Shown one piece after another: positions 20,541 to 29,149 of a stretch of DNA of 64,000 nucleotides. The stretch comes from Herminiimonas sp. KBW02 (lineage in GTDB: Bacteria; Pseudomonadota; Gammaproteobacteria; Burkholderiales; Burkholderiaceae_D), in the NCBI RefSeq assembly GCF_003852535.1, contig NZ_QAJP01000011.1, forward strand, positions 1-64,000, read 5' to 3'. Below the pieces are notes generated by a model, which made no database searches, was not told where the DNA came from, and saw nothing but the letters and a program-made list of their open reading frames with translations. Positions within the stretch are counted from its first letter, which is position 1, and each line of letters begins with the position of its first letter. A program made the position numbers and the translations under genes.

Positions 20541-20861
20541 ATGGCAATCGAAAAAGCGGAGCAGGCACTACGGGAGCCTAACGCAGCACCGGCACAACCG
20601 GAGCTATTAGTTTCAGCGGTTTTACACTTGATGTCGCATTACACCGCGAATAATCAAGAAAGCAGTTCGTGCATCAAGCTGGCCTCGGTCATAGAGCGAC
20701 ACTTGAAAGCACTGGCCGATCTGCCCGATCTGGCACCAGTGTTACGCGCAACCTGCCAGCAGTTATCGGAACAATGGGCAACGGTGGTTGAACGGGCTAT
20801 GCCACCACCCGAGAAATTTAAGTTGTTTACGCGCCTGGTAGCCGGAGCGCGTGTGAATTGA
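20541..20861 (+). CDS. Conserved hypothetical protein in the heme/iron block
   Basis: A 106-residue cytoplasmic-looking protein that I do not recognise. The start at 20541 has a strong AAGGAG at 20529-20534. It is mostly helical by pattern (ELLVSAVLHLMSHYTANN, then KLASVIERHLKALADLPD and LRATCQQLSEQWATVVE), with two cysteines and no signal peptide or membrane segment. It lies between hemP and bfd on the same strand, so a link to heme or iron handling is possible. A small hairpin with a GAAA loop (20869-20886) follows the stop. Confidence 0.75.
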   Translation: MAIEKAEQALREPNAAPAQPELLVSAVLHLMSHYTANNQESSSCIKLASVIERHLKALADLPDLAPVLRATCQQLSEQWATVVERAMPPPEKFKLFTRLVAGARVN

Positions 20862-20867
20862 AGAAAA

Positions 20868-20887
20868 AATGCCGGGAAACCGGCATT
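20868..20887 (+). terminator. Weak hairpin after the hemP-adjacent gene
   Basis: ATGCCGG-gaaa-CCGGCAT forms a 7-bp stem with a GNRA tetraloop directly after the stop codon. The following bases are AT-rich (TAAATATAT) without a clean U-tract, so partial termination is the most that can be claimed. Confidence 0.5.
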
Positions 20888-20951
20888 AAATATATAAAGC
20901 ACTGTCGTTTTTTGTATTTTTAACCTACAAAGAAAGTCACACGAGGCATCG

Positions 20952-21167
20952 ATGATTGTTTGTGTTTGCAGAAATATTTCCGAGCGGAACATTCGCCAGG
21001 CAGTTGATACTGGCACGACCTCGATGTCGCAATTGCGCAATGAGTTGGATCTGGGCACCTGCTGTGGCAAGTGCCACTCCTGTGCAAAACGCGTGCTGCG
21101 CGAATGCCTTGCAGAGGTTCGCCCAACTCAACCTATAATGTTTCATCCTAACGCATTGGCCGCATAA
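20952..21167 (+). CDS. bfd: Bacterioferritin-associated ferredoxin Bfd
   Basis: A 71-residue 2Fe-2S protein of the BFD family. Cluster ligands are Cys4 and Cys6 (MIVCVC) and the GTCCGKCHSC group, where Cys38 and Cys41 match the known ligand positions. Bfd docks on bacterioferritin and passes electrons to the heme so that stored Fe(III) is released. Two bacterioferritin genes follow within 2.4 kb, which supports the pairing. It precedes tonB by 11 nt. Confidence 0.93.
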   Translation: MIVCVCRNISERNIRQAVDTGTTSMSQLRNELDLGTCCGKCHSCAKRVLRECLAEVRPTQPIMFHPNALAA

Positions 21168-21178
21168 GCAATTTCTTT

Positions 21179-21865
21179 ATGAACGTAACAACAATCCAGT
21201 CGTCAGCACCGCTATTACCGCCTCACATATCACAGCAACTCAGACGATTCGGGCCTCTGATCGCTATCATTGCGATCCACATCGCTTTGTTCTACGCACT
21301 CCGTAGCGGCCTGGTTCACCAGGTCGCTAAAGTTTTGCCGCGCGAAATCTTTGCTGACTTCATTACGGAACAACCTGCGCCTGCACCGGCACCTAAACCA
21401 GCCGAACCAAAAACAGTTCCGGTCGTAAAGAAACAAGTCACGCGCCCGACACCGCGCCCGGTTGTGACCGAAGCACCGTCACCGCAAGCCATTACCGAAA
21501 ACGTCGCACCGGCGCCGCCATCGAATGAGCCGCCGTCGCCACCAGCGCCCTCCGCTCCGTCGGCTCCGTCGGTTCCTGCTACGCCTAAACTTATTTCCGG
21601 TGTTTCATACATCAACCCACCACGCCCGGTGTACCCGCCGCTCGACGCGCGCATGGGTAACGAAGGTACTGTAACCTTGCGTGTATTGATCAATGAAAAA
21701 GGCCGCGCCGAGAAAGTGGAAGTACAAAAATCTTCAGGCTCATTGCGCATGGACGATGCAGCACGGGATGCCGTGATGCGCGCATTATTCAAGCCTTATT
21801 TGGAAGACGGGAGACCAGCTCCTGCCTTTGCTATCGTACCAATTAATTTCACGCTAAATAGATAA
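21179..21865 (+). CDS. tonB: Energy transducer TonB
   Basis: TonB spans the periplasm and passes proton-motive energy from ExbB-ExbD to outer-membrane receptors for siderophores or heme. The 228-residue chain has one N-terminal membrane helix (about 19-38), a long Pro-rich stretch (about 60-140, with APAPAPKPAEPK and PPSPPAPSAPSAPS) and the C-terminal TonB domain (YPPLDARMGNEGTVTLRV). It lies in bfd-tonB-exbB-exbD with short gaps. No TonB-dependent receptor gene is in the window. Confidence 0.95.
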   Translation: MNVTTIQSSAPLLPPHISQQLRRFGPLIAIIAIHIALFYALRSGLVHQVAKVLPREIFADFITEQPAPAPAPKPAEPKTVPVVKKQVTRPTPRPVVTEAPSPQAITENVAPAPPSNEPPSPPAPSAPSAPSVPATPKLISGVSYINPPRPVYPPLDARMGNEGTVTLRVLINEKGRAEKVEVQKSSGSLRMDDAARDAVMRALFKPYLEDGRPAPAFAIVPINFTLNR

Positions 21866-21877
21866 GAAGGAATCATC

Positions 21878-22606
21878 ATGGAAGTCAGTCCGTACGGTTT
21901 AGAAAGTTTGTGGGCGCAAGGTGACTTTGTCACCAAGGGCGTCGCGATATTGCTGGTCGCCATGTCGATCGCATCGTGGTACGTCATTGCCACCAAGGCC
22001 CTGCAATTGATGCAGTACCGCCGCGCTGCACGCGCTGCAGGTCACGAATTCTGGGATGCAACCAGCCTGCCAGAAGGCGTAGCAACCCTGGGCGAAGCCA
22101 ATCCATTCGCAGCGATCGCTGATGCTGGCGTAATCGCTATGCGTCACCACGAAGCACACAAAGGCCACCTGCACGATCAATTGTCGGTCAGCGACTGGAT
22201 CACCCTGTCCCTGCGCCAGGCTATCGATGAAACTTCGGCCAAGCTGCAAAGCGGCATGGCAGTACTGGCATCGGTTGGTTCTACCGCACCGTTCGTTGGT
22301 CTGTTCGGCACCGTTTGGGGCATCTATCACGCGCTGGTCGCGATCGGCACTTCCGGTCAGGCAAGTATCGATAAAGTTGCTGGTCCGGTTGGTGAAGCGC
22401 TGATCATGACGGCACTCGGTCTGGCAGTCGCGATTCCTGCAACCTTCGGCTACAACGCCCTGGTTCGCGGCAACAAGACAGTCATCGCCAAATTGAATAA
22501 ATTCGGCTTCGACCTGCATGCATTGTTCGTCACCGGTGCTCGCGCCAACGATACCAATACACCAGGCGCAAGCGGCGCCAAACTGGTTGCCGTCGGAGGT
22601 GCATGA
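21878..22606 (+). CDS. exbB: Biopolymer transport protein ExbB
   Basis: ExbB is the pentameric inner-membrane scaffold of the TonB energising complex and a MotA/TolQ relative. The 242 residues show three hydrophobic segments (about 20-40, 120-145 and 170-190) with the conserved GSTAPFVGLFGTVWGIYHA and the MTALGLAVAIPATFGYNAL segment. The start ATG follows AAGGA. It lies 12 nt after tonB and its stop codon overlaps the start of exbD. Confidence 0.96.
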   Translation: MEVSPYGLESLWAQGDFVTKGVAILLVAMSIASWYVIATKALQLMQYRRAARAAGHEFWDATSLPEGVATLGEANPFAAIADAGVIAMRHHEAHKGHLHDQLSVSDWITLSLRQAIDETSAKLQSGMAVLASVGSTAPFVGLFGTVWGIYHALVAIGTSGQASIDKVAGPVGEALIMTALGLAVAIPATFGYNALVRGNKTVIAKLNKFGFDLHALFVTGARANDTNTPGASGAKLVAVGGA

Positions 22607-23016
22607 TGGCAATGGGATCCTTGTCGGAAGAAGACGACTTCAATCCAGAGATCAACACCACGCCGCTGGTCGACGTGATGCTGGTATTGCTGATCATCTT
22701 CATCATGACCATCCCGGTGATGAATCATGCAGTGAAGCTCGATCTGCCGCACGCAGCGAACCAGCCTAACGAAACCAAGCCAGAAACCATCAATGTATCG
22801 ATCGATGCTGCCGGTCAGGTGTACTGGAATAATGAAATACTGGATCAATCGCAAATGCTGTCACGCATTGCGGATGCAGCCAAAGTAACACCACAACCAG
22901 AATTGCATTTGCGTGCAGACCGTCTCACTCCTTACGAGAAAGTCGCGCAAGTCATGGCAGCAGCACAGTCAGGCGGACTGACCAAGATGGGCTTCGTCAC
23001 CGAAGCACCGAAGTAA
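22606..23016 (+). CDS. exbD: Biopolymer transport protein ExbD
   Basis: ExbD, 136 residues, has one membrane helix after the motif INTTPLVDVMLVLLIIF, with Asp23 as the proton-path residue, then a periplasmic domain. It works with ExbB and TonB. Two ATG codons are possible: 22603 and 22606. I chose 22606 because GGAGG (22595-22599) stands six bases before it. Either start overlaps the exbB stop, so the two are translationally coupled. A terminator follows at 23068-23104. Confidence 0.95.
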   Translation: MAMGSLSEEDDFNPEINTTPLVDVMLVLLIIFIMTIPVMNHAVKLDLPHAANQPNETKPETINVSIDAAGQVYWNNEILDQSQMLSRIADAAKVTPQPELHLRADRLTPYEKVAQVMAAAQSGGLTKMGFVTEAPK

Positions 23017-23067
23017 GCAGCAGTGGTTTGCAGGCAGTCCCAATCCTGCCTTTACAGACCTGAAAAC

Positions 23068-23104
23068 AACGCGCTCAGCAACTTGCTGTAGCGCGTTTTT
23101 TTCT
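23068..23104 (+). terminator. Rho-independent terminator after exbD
   Basis: AACGCGCT (23068-23075) pairs with AGCGCGTT (23090-23097) and is followed by a run of T. It closes the bfd-tonB-exbB-exbD transcript and separates it from the bacterioferritin genes. Confidence 0.88.
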
Positions 23105-23203
23105 TTGCGAAACGCCAGCTCGACCAGCCCCTCTACCAGGCGCAAAGCCACGCCCAGCCTCACTTTGGCAATCGAAACACGAATGATTCCAGTTAGCAAA
23201 ATG

Positions 23204-23230
23204 AAGCCAAAATGATCATATTTTGGGCTT
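23204..23230. promoter_or_regulatory. Inverted repeat upstream of the first bacterioferritin gene
   Basis: AAGCCAAAAT (23204-23213) is complementary to ATTTTGG(G)CTT (23220-23230), with a single extra G, around GATCAT. It lies about 100 bp before the bfr start. The core AAAATGATCATATTTT is AT-rich and loosely Fur-like. It could be an operator or a leader hairpin; the evidence is symmetry only. Confidence 0.4.
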
Positions 23231-23327
23231 CCTGCGCTATCATGTACGTTCTTTGCTGACCGAGCACTTTGACTATCGTTAGTCAGATGCGCAGCAGCCC
23301 GTCTTCCACATCACTTTCGAGGATCCC

Positions 23328-23801
23328 ATGAAAGGTGACGCCAATATTATCAAGCTGCTCAATGCACAGCTTACCAACGAACTGACTGCAATCAACCAGT
23401 ACTTCCTGCATGCACGCATGTACAAACACTGGGGTTTTGAAAAGATTGCGAAGAAAGAATACGAAGAATCCATCGGCGAAATGAAACACGCCGACAAACT
23501 GATCGATCGTATCCTGATGCTGGATGGCTTGCCTAACCTGCAAGCACTGCACAAGTTGATGATCGGTGAAAACACACCGGAAATGCTGGGCTGCGATTTG
23601 AAACTGGAAAAACTCGCGCAGAAAACCGTGAAAGAAGGCATCGCAGCATGTGAAGCCAGCGGCGATTATGTATCGCGTGAACTGTTCCAGTACATCCTGG
23701 ACGATACCGAAGAACACATCGACTGGCTGGAAACACAACTCGACCTGATCGAAAAAGTCGGCATCCAGAATTATCTGCAGACACAGATGATCAACGAGTA
23801 A
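23328..23801 (+). CDS. bfr: Bacterioferritin, first copy
   Basis: Bacterioferritin stores iron as a 24-subunit shell with heme between subunit pairs. The 157-residue chain aligns without gaps to Escherichia coli Bfr: Met52 (heme ligand), Glu18, Glu51, His54, Glu94 and His130 of the ferroxidase site are present. Position 127, where a metal-bridging Glu is expected, is Thr (DDTEEHIDWLE). A second, closely similar copy starts 178 bp downstream. With bfd upstream, storage and release genes are together. A terminator follows at 23824-23850. Confidence 0.96.
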   Translation: MKGDANIIKLLNAQLTNELTAINQYFLHARMYKHWGFEKIAKKEYEESIGEMKHADKLIDRILMLDGLPNLQALHKLMIGENTPEMLGCDLKLEKLAQKTVKEGIAACEASGDYVSRELFQYILDDTEEHIDWLETQLDLIEKVGIQNYLQTQMINE

Positions 23802-23823
23802 TACTGCTGTTGGCATCAACTAT

Positions 23824-23850
23824 AAAAAGGGCGCGTACAGCGCTCTTTTT
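23824..23850 (+). terminator. Terminator between the two bfr copies
   Basis: AAAAA plus a GGGCGC stem pairing with GCGCTC (one G-T pair), loop GTACA, then TTTTT. It suggests that each bfr copy can be transcribed as its own unit. Confidence 0.8.
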
Positions 23851-23979
23851 CATTCCAGATTTATCTCTCCCGCATCCACATACCAAGCGCCTCCTTCTCA
23901 GGCTATGATCGACGCCCTACGAATCGGGGTCGACTAAACATACAGCGATGCCCTGCCCTTTAATTTTTTTGGAATCCTC

Positions 23980-24453
23980 ATGCAAGGTGACAGCAACATC
24001 ATCCGGCTGCTGAATGCGCAGCTCACCAACGAACTGACCGCGATCAATCAATACTTCCTGCATGCGCGCATGTATCAGCATTGGGGATTTGAAAAAATTG
24101 CGAAGAAGGAATACGAAGAATCCATAGGCGAAATGAAACACGCCGACAAATTGATAGACCGCATCCTGATGCTGGATGGCTTACCCAATCTGCAGGCACT
24201 CCATAAGCTGGGGATAGGCGAGAACATCGGGGAGATGCTAAACAGCGATTTGAAGTTGGAGCAGGTAGCGCAAGCGACCGTCAAGGAAGGCATTGCAGCA
24301 TCGGAAGCCTGCGGTGATTATTTATCGCGCGAACTATTCCATTACATACTGGAAGATACCGAAGAGCATATCGACTGGCTGGAAACGCAACTCGGCCTGA
24401 TCGAAACCATAGGCCTGCAAAATTATCTGCGCTCGCAGCTAAGCGCCGAGTAG
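23980..24453 (+). CDS. bfr: Bacterioferritin, second copy
   Basis: The 157-residue protein is nearly the same as the first copy (both begin with x-GD-xNII, LLNAQLTNELTAINQYFLH) and keeps Met52, Glu18, Glu51, His54, Glu94 and His130. Thr127 is shared with copy one. Differences cluster in the surface helices and the C-terminus (RSQLSAE against QTQMINE). Heteropolymers of two bacterioferritin subunits are known in other bacteria and could form here. Own terminators on both sides argue for separate regulation of this recent-looking tandem duplicate. Confidence 0.95.
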   Translation: MQGDSNIIRLLNAQLTNELTAINQYFLHARMYQHWGFEKIAKKEYEESIGEMKHADKLIDRILMLDGLPNLQALHKLGIGENIGEMLNSDLKLEQVAQATVKEGIAASEACGDYLSRELFHYILEDTEEHIDWLETQLGLIETIGLQNYLRSQLSAE

Positions 24454-24480
24454 GACGAGTAAGCAATCGCTTACTAAAGC

Positions 24481-24507
24481 AAAAAGGGACGCCAGGCGTC
24501 CCTTTTT
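24481..24507. terminator. Bidirectional terminator, bfr / GST
   Basis: AAAAAGGGACG-ccagg-CGTCCCTTTTT is symmetric and lies between the convergent second bfr gene and the GST gene. Confidence 0.92.
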
Positions 24508-24521
24508 AATGCGATACCGTC

Positions 24522-25133
24522 TTACTTGGTCGGCACCGTTTCCTTGAATGAAGGACGTTCCGACAATTTCTCCAGCAATTTTTCCAGGTTCGGATACTCA
24601 GTGCGCCAGCTGATTTCCGGGAAACGGAAAGTCAGCCATTCCAGCACACAACCTACCGCCACATCGGCCAGTGTGTATTGATTACCCGCACAGAAAGCCG
24701 TGTCTTTCAGGCCTTCCGACATCGCTTTCAAGCCGTCATGCACCTTGCGAGTCTGACGATCTATCCAGGCCTGGTTACGTTGTTCTGCCGGGCGCAAAGT
24801 ATGCTCCAGGCGCAACAGCATCGCAGCGTCGGCCACACCATCGGCCAGCGCTTCCCAGCATTTCACTTCAGCGCGTTCACGGCCGTTAGGCGGTATCAGT
24901 TTACCGACCGGGGTCAGGGTATCCAGGTATTCAACGATCACGCGGGAATCAAACATCGCGCCGCCATCTTCCATTACCAGGCACGGCACTTTGCCGAGCG
25001 GATTGGATTCTTGTATCGTGGTTTCGGCACCCCACACGTTTTCAAGAACGAAATCGTAATCGATCTTTTTTTCCAACATGACAACACGTACTTTACGTAC
25101 GTAAGGGCTGGCGAGAGAACCAATCAGTTTCAT
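24522..25133 (-). CDS. Glutathione S-transferase family protein (YibF-like)
   Basis: A 203-residue GST with the N-terminal thioredoxin fold (about 1-80: LASPYVRKVRVVMLEK, then NPLGKVPCLV and the glutathione-gamma-glutamyl site DSRVIVEYLD) and an all-helical C-terminal domain (ALADGVADAAML). It resembles Escherichia coli YibF. The cis-proline of NPLGKVPCL and the Ser of DSR are present. Natural substrate is unknown. It stands alone between convergent bfr and divergent purB. Confidence 0.87.
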   Translation of the reverse strand: MKLIGSLASPYVRKVRVVMLEKKIDYDFVLENVWGAETTIQESNPLGKVPCLVMEDGGAMFDSRVIVEYLDTLTPVGKLIPPNGRERAEVKCWEALADGVADAAMLLRLEHTLRPAEQRNQAWIDRQTRKVHDGLKAMSEGLKDTAFCAGNQYTLADVAVGCVLEWLTFRFPEISWRTEYPNLEKLLEKLSERPSFKETVPTK

Positions 25134-25321
25134 AGATGCTTTACTTCTAAAATCGGAAGGCGATTATAACATCGGCCTCAAGCTAAAACCCGCCATCTCC
25201 CACCCCACCCAGATGTCGCTTTCAGGCTATATGGGGCGCTGAAGTGGTAGAATGTAGGCTTCCTCAATTTATGCCGTTTTTTGTATTTCCGGCAGCTTTT
25301 TCAATCACGTCACAGCGCTAG

Positions 25322-26701
<1,380 letters not shown>

Positions 26702-26710
26702 TAACTAGTG

Positions 26711-26763
26711 TCCCAGCCACTGAAGCCTATTAAAACAGGCTTCAGCACGCTGGGAATTTTTTT
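26711..26763 (+). terminator. Rho-independent terminator after purB
   Basis: A compound stem: TCCCAGC (26711-26717) pairs with GCTGGGA (26749-26755), and inside it TGAAGCCT (26721-26728) pairs with AGGCTTCA (26737-26744). A run of seven T follows at 26757-26763. Confidence 0.92.
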
Positions 26764-26768
26764 GCTAT

Positions 26769-26790
26769 ATTAGTTCTAATTTGAACTAAT
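26769..26790. promoter_or_regulatory. Operator-like inverted repeat at the cytochrome b561 promoter
   Basis: ATTAGTTC-taattt-GAACTAAT is a perfect 8-bp inverted repeat with a 6-bp spacer. It overlaps a TATATT (-10-like, 26766-26771) and ends 16 bases before the b561 start codon. Size and symmetry fit a winged-helix dimer such as a MarR-family protein, one of which is encoded after the two yceI genes. The pairing with that regulator is inference. Confidence 0.6.
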
Positions 26791-26806
26791 AAGCAAAACA
26801 CTATCT

Positions 26807-27331
26807 ATGCGCCGCTACACCCTGACCGCAATCGCGCTGCACTGGCTCATGGCGATCCTGATCATCGCCGCCTTTTGGCTGGGCCTGACCATGGTCGACA
26901 TCCCCGGTCTCACTCCGACCAAACTCAAATATTTTTCCTGGCATAAATGGCTGGGTGTGACCGTGCTCGGCCTCGCTTGTCTGCGCTTGCTATGGGCACT
27001 CACCCACCGTGCACCGGAGCACCCACCTGGCATGGCCGACTGGCAAAAAAAGGCCGCACGTGTCTCGCACGGCCTGATGTATGTATTGATCTTCGCGGTG
27101 CCCTTGTCCGGCTACTTCTACAGCCTGGCTGCCGGCGTACCTGTCGTCTACCTCGGCATCGTGCCGCTGCCGGTCCTGATCGGACCTGATCCCGAATTGA
27201 AGGCCCTGCTCAAGCAAGTGCATTACGCCTGCAATGTCGTTTTGCTTATCGTTTTTTTCCTGCACATACTGGCAGTCATCAAACATCAACTTATAGACCG
27301 CGACCGCACGCTGCAACGCATGCTGCCGTAA
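26807..27331 (+). CDS. Cytochrome b561 family protein
   Basis: A 174-residue four-helix membrane protein of the bacterial b561 type (YceJ/CybB-like). Histidines for two b hemes are visible in LTAIALHWLMA (first helix), FSWHKWLG (second), ARVSHGLMY (third) and FFLHILAVIKHQ (fourth). These proteins pass electrons between quinone and periplasmic partners. It heads an operon with two YceI proteins, as the yceJ-yceI pair does elsewhere. An inverted repeat overlaps its likely promoter. Confidence 0.92.
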   Translation: MRRYTLTAIALHWLMAILIIAAFWLGLTMVDIPGLTPTKLKYFSWHKWLGVTVLGLACLRLLWALTHRAPEHPPGMADWQKKAARVSHGLMYVLIFAVPLSGYFYSLAAGVPVVYLGIVPLPVLIGPDPELKALLKQVHYACNVVLLIVFFLHILAVIKHQLIDRDRTLQRMLP

Positions 27332-27357
27332 CTTTATTCTTATCGAAAGGATTACCC

Positions 27358-27933
27358 ATGTTCGTTCGTTCCATCTCCGGTAAAACCACACGCTGGCTGG
27401 CTATTGCCGGTATTGCGCTGGCGCTGCCTGCACTCGCTGCCACCGCACTGAAAACTGACCCAGCCAAAAGCAAAGTCAGCATCACCTTCAAGCAATTGAA
27501 TGTACCGGTCGAAGCCACCTTCAAGAAATTCAACGCACAGATCACTTATGACGCCGCCAAACCGGAAACCTCCAAAGCCAACGTCGACATCGACGTCAAT
27601 GGTTTCGATCTGGGTGACCCGGAATACAACCGCGAGGTATTGAAAAAAGAGTGGTTTAACGCAGCACAATTTCCGAAAGCGACTTTCGTTTCCAGCCAGA
27701 TCAAACCTGGTGCTGCAGGCAAACTTGACGTCACCGGCAAGCTCACTATCAAGGGCAAAACCACTGATGTCAGCTTTCCGCTCACTATCAAGAAAGAAGG
27801 CAGCAACCAAGTCTTTGAAGGTGTATTACCAATCAAACGCCTGACCTACAACATCGGTGAAGGCGAATGGAAAGACACCAGCATGGTAGCCGATGAAGTC
27901 ACGATTAAATTCCGTGTCGTCACCGCGCAATAA
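27358..27933 (+). CDS. YceI family periplasmic protein, first copy
   Basis: The 191-residue protein has an N-terminal signal peptide (hydrophobic core LAIAGIALALPALAAT, cleavage near residue 27) and a lipocalin-like YceI beta-barrel (SKVSITFKQLNVPVEATFKK, then KLTIKGKTTDVSFPL and a C-terminal EVTIKFRVVTAQ). YceI relatives bind polyprenyl chains such as ubiquinone precursors. It lies 26 nt after the cytochrome b561 gene. The two YceI proteins of this operon are clearly divergent, so they may not be redundant. Confidence 0.9.
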   Translation: MFVRSISGKTTRWLAIAGIALALPALAATALKTDPAKSKVSITFKQLNVPVEATFKKFNAQITYDAAKPETSKANVDIDVNGFDLGDPEYNREVLKKEWFNAAQFPKATFVSSQIKPGAAGKLDVTGKLTIKGKTTDVSFPLTIKKEGSNQVFEGVLPIKRLTYNIGEGEWKDTSMVADEVTIKFRVVTAQ

Positions 27934-27982
27934 GCAGTTCCGGTAACAAAATAATTAATTAACCCACACAGGAGTCACTTGA

Positions 27983-28552
27983 ATGAAATCCAAACTTGCA
28001 CTGATCTGTTTGCTGGCCGCTGGCGCGAGCTCCGCATTTGCACAAACCTATACCATCGACCCTAGCCACACCTACCCTAGCTTCGAAGCTGACCACATGG
28101 GCATTTCGTTCTGGCGCGGCAAGTTCGAAAAAACCAGCGGCACCGTGGTACTGGATCGCGCAGCAAAAACCGGTTCGATCGACATCGTCATCGATGCAAA
28201 CTCGATCGACTTCGGTCATGCCAAGATGAATGAGCACGCCAAAGGCAAGGACTTGTTCAACGTAGAGAAATTCCCTACCGCGACCTACAAAAGCAAATCG
28301 ATCAAGTTCGATGGCGACAAACCTGTTTCGGTTGATGGCGAGCTGACCCTGCTGGGCGTCACCAAACCAGTGACCCTGACCATCAACAAATTCAAATGTA
28401 TCCAGCACCCTATGCTGAAACGTGAAGTGTGCGGCGCCGATGCATCTGCTGAATTCAAACGCAGCGATTTTGGCCTGAACTACGCGTTGAACTACGGCTT
28501 CTCGCCTGACGTCAAACTGGCGATCCAGGTTGAAGCAGTCAAAGCAGACTGA
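27983..28552 (+). CDS. YceI family periplasmic protein, second copy
   Basis: A 189-residue exported protein with signal peptide ([16 protein letters not shown], cleavage after Ala22) and a full YceI domain: [53 protein letters not shown]. Two cysteines (KCIQHP and REVCGAD) lie close together and could form a disulfide in the periplasm. It is the third gene of b561-yceI-yceI, 49 nt after the first yceI, with AGGAG before the ATG. A terminator closes the operon. Confidence 0.92.
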   Translation: MKSKLALICLLAAGASSAFAQTYTIDPSHTYPSFEADHMGISFWRGKFEKTSGTVVLDRAAKTGSIDIVIDANSIDFGHAKMNEHAKGKDLFNVEKFPTATYKSKSIKFDGDKPVSVDGELTLLGVTKPVTLTINKFKCIQHPMLKREVCGADASAEFKRSDFGLNYALNYGFSPDVKLAIQVEAVKAD

Positions 28553-28577
28553 GTAAATTAAGCGATTGTGCAACCCT

Positions 28578-28610
28578 AAAAGCCGACGTTATACTCCGTC
28601 GGCTTTTTTT
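28578..28610 (+). terminator. Terminator after the second yceI
   Basis: AAAAGCCGACG pairs with CGTCGGCTTTT around an 8-base loop and ends in a seven-T run. Confidence 0.93.
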
Positions 28611-28635
28611 AATTTTATGGACAGTAACCGGGTTT

Positions 28636-29085
28636 ATGGCTGAACGATATCTCCGCAGCATCCGCCTTCTGGCTGAATGCTTTCATGCATTCGAACGCCA
28701 GTCGGGCGCCAATATACGCTGTCGTACCGGCTTAACGCCTTCCCAGTTCGACATCATCGCCACGTTGGGTAATACCTGCGGTATGAGCTTCAAGGAGCTG
28801 GGTGAAAGAACCCTGATCACCAAGGGCACACTGACCGGCGTGATCGACCGCCTGGAAGAAAAAGGCCTGGTAACACGCGTTACCCAGATCGAAGACCGCC
28901 GCAGCACGCTGGTCAAACTGACCGCCGCCGGCGATGCCGAATTCAAACGGGTATTCAGCCAGCAAGTCGCGTTTGGCAAGCAATCCTTCGTCAACTATGA
29001 CGCGCAGGATTTCGATGCACTGGACAGGGAATTGACCAAGCTGCACGCCAACCTGACCGGCTGCGAACCCAAGCAAAAATACTAA
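28636..29085 (+). CDS. MarR family transcriptional regulator
   Basis: A 149-residue MarR-type protein. The winged helix is seen in LTPSQFDIIATLGNT, MSFKELGERTLITKGTLTGV and the wing VTQIEDRRSTLVKLTAAG, with the conserved Asp-Arg-Arg. The N-terminal helix contains Cys residues (AECFHAF, IRCRTG), which in some MarR proteins sense oxidants. It follows the b561-yceI-yceI operon on the same strand but behind a terminator, so it may have its own promoter. The nearby inverted repeat at 26769-26790 is a candidate target. Confidence 0.9.
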   Translation: MAERYLRSIRLLAECFHAFERQSGANIRCRTGLTPSQFDIIATLGNTCGMSFKELGERTLITKGTLTGVIDRLEEKGLVTRVTQIEDRRSTLVKLTAAGDAEFKRVFSQQVAFGKQSFVNYDAQDFDALDRELTKLHANLTGCEPKQKY

Positions 29086-29107
29086 AACCAGCTGTCCTAC
29101 AGATAAT

Positions 29108-29135
29108 AAAAAAGCCGGCATATGCCGGCTTTTTT
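29108..29135. terminator. Bidirectional terminator, marR / secF
   Basis: AAAAAAGCCGGCATATGCCGGCTTTTTT is a fully symmetric terminator between the convergent MarR gene and secF. Confidence 0.93.
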
Positions 29136-29149
29136 ATTATGAACAGTAC

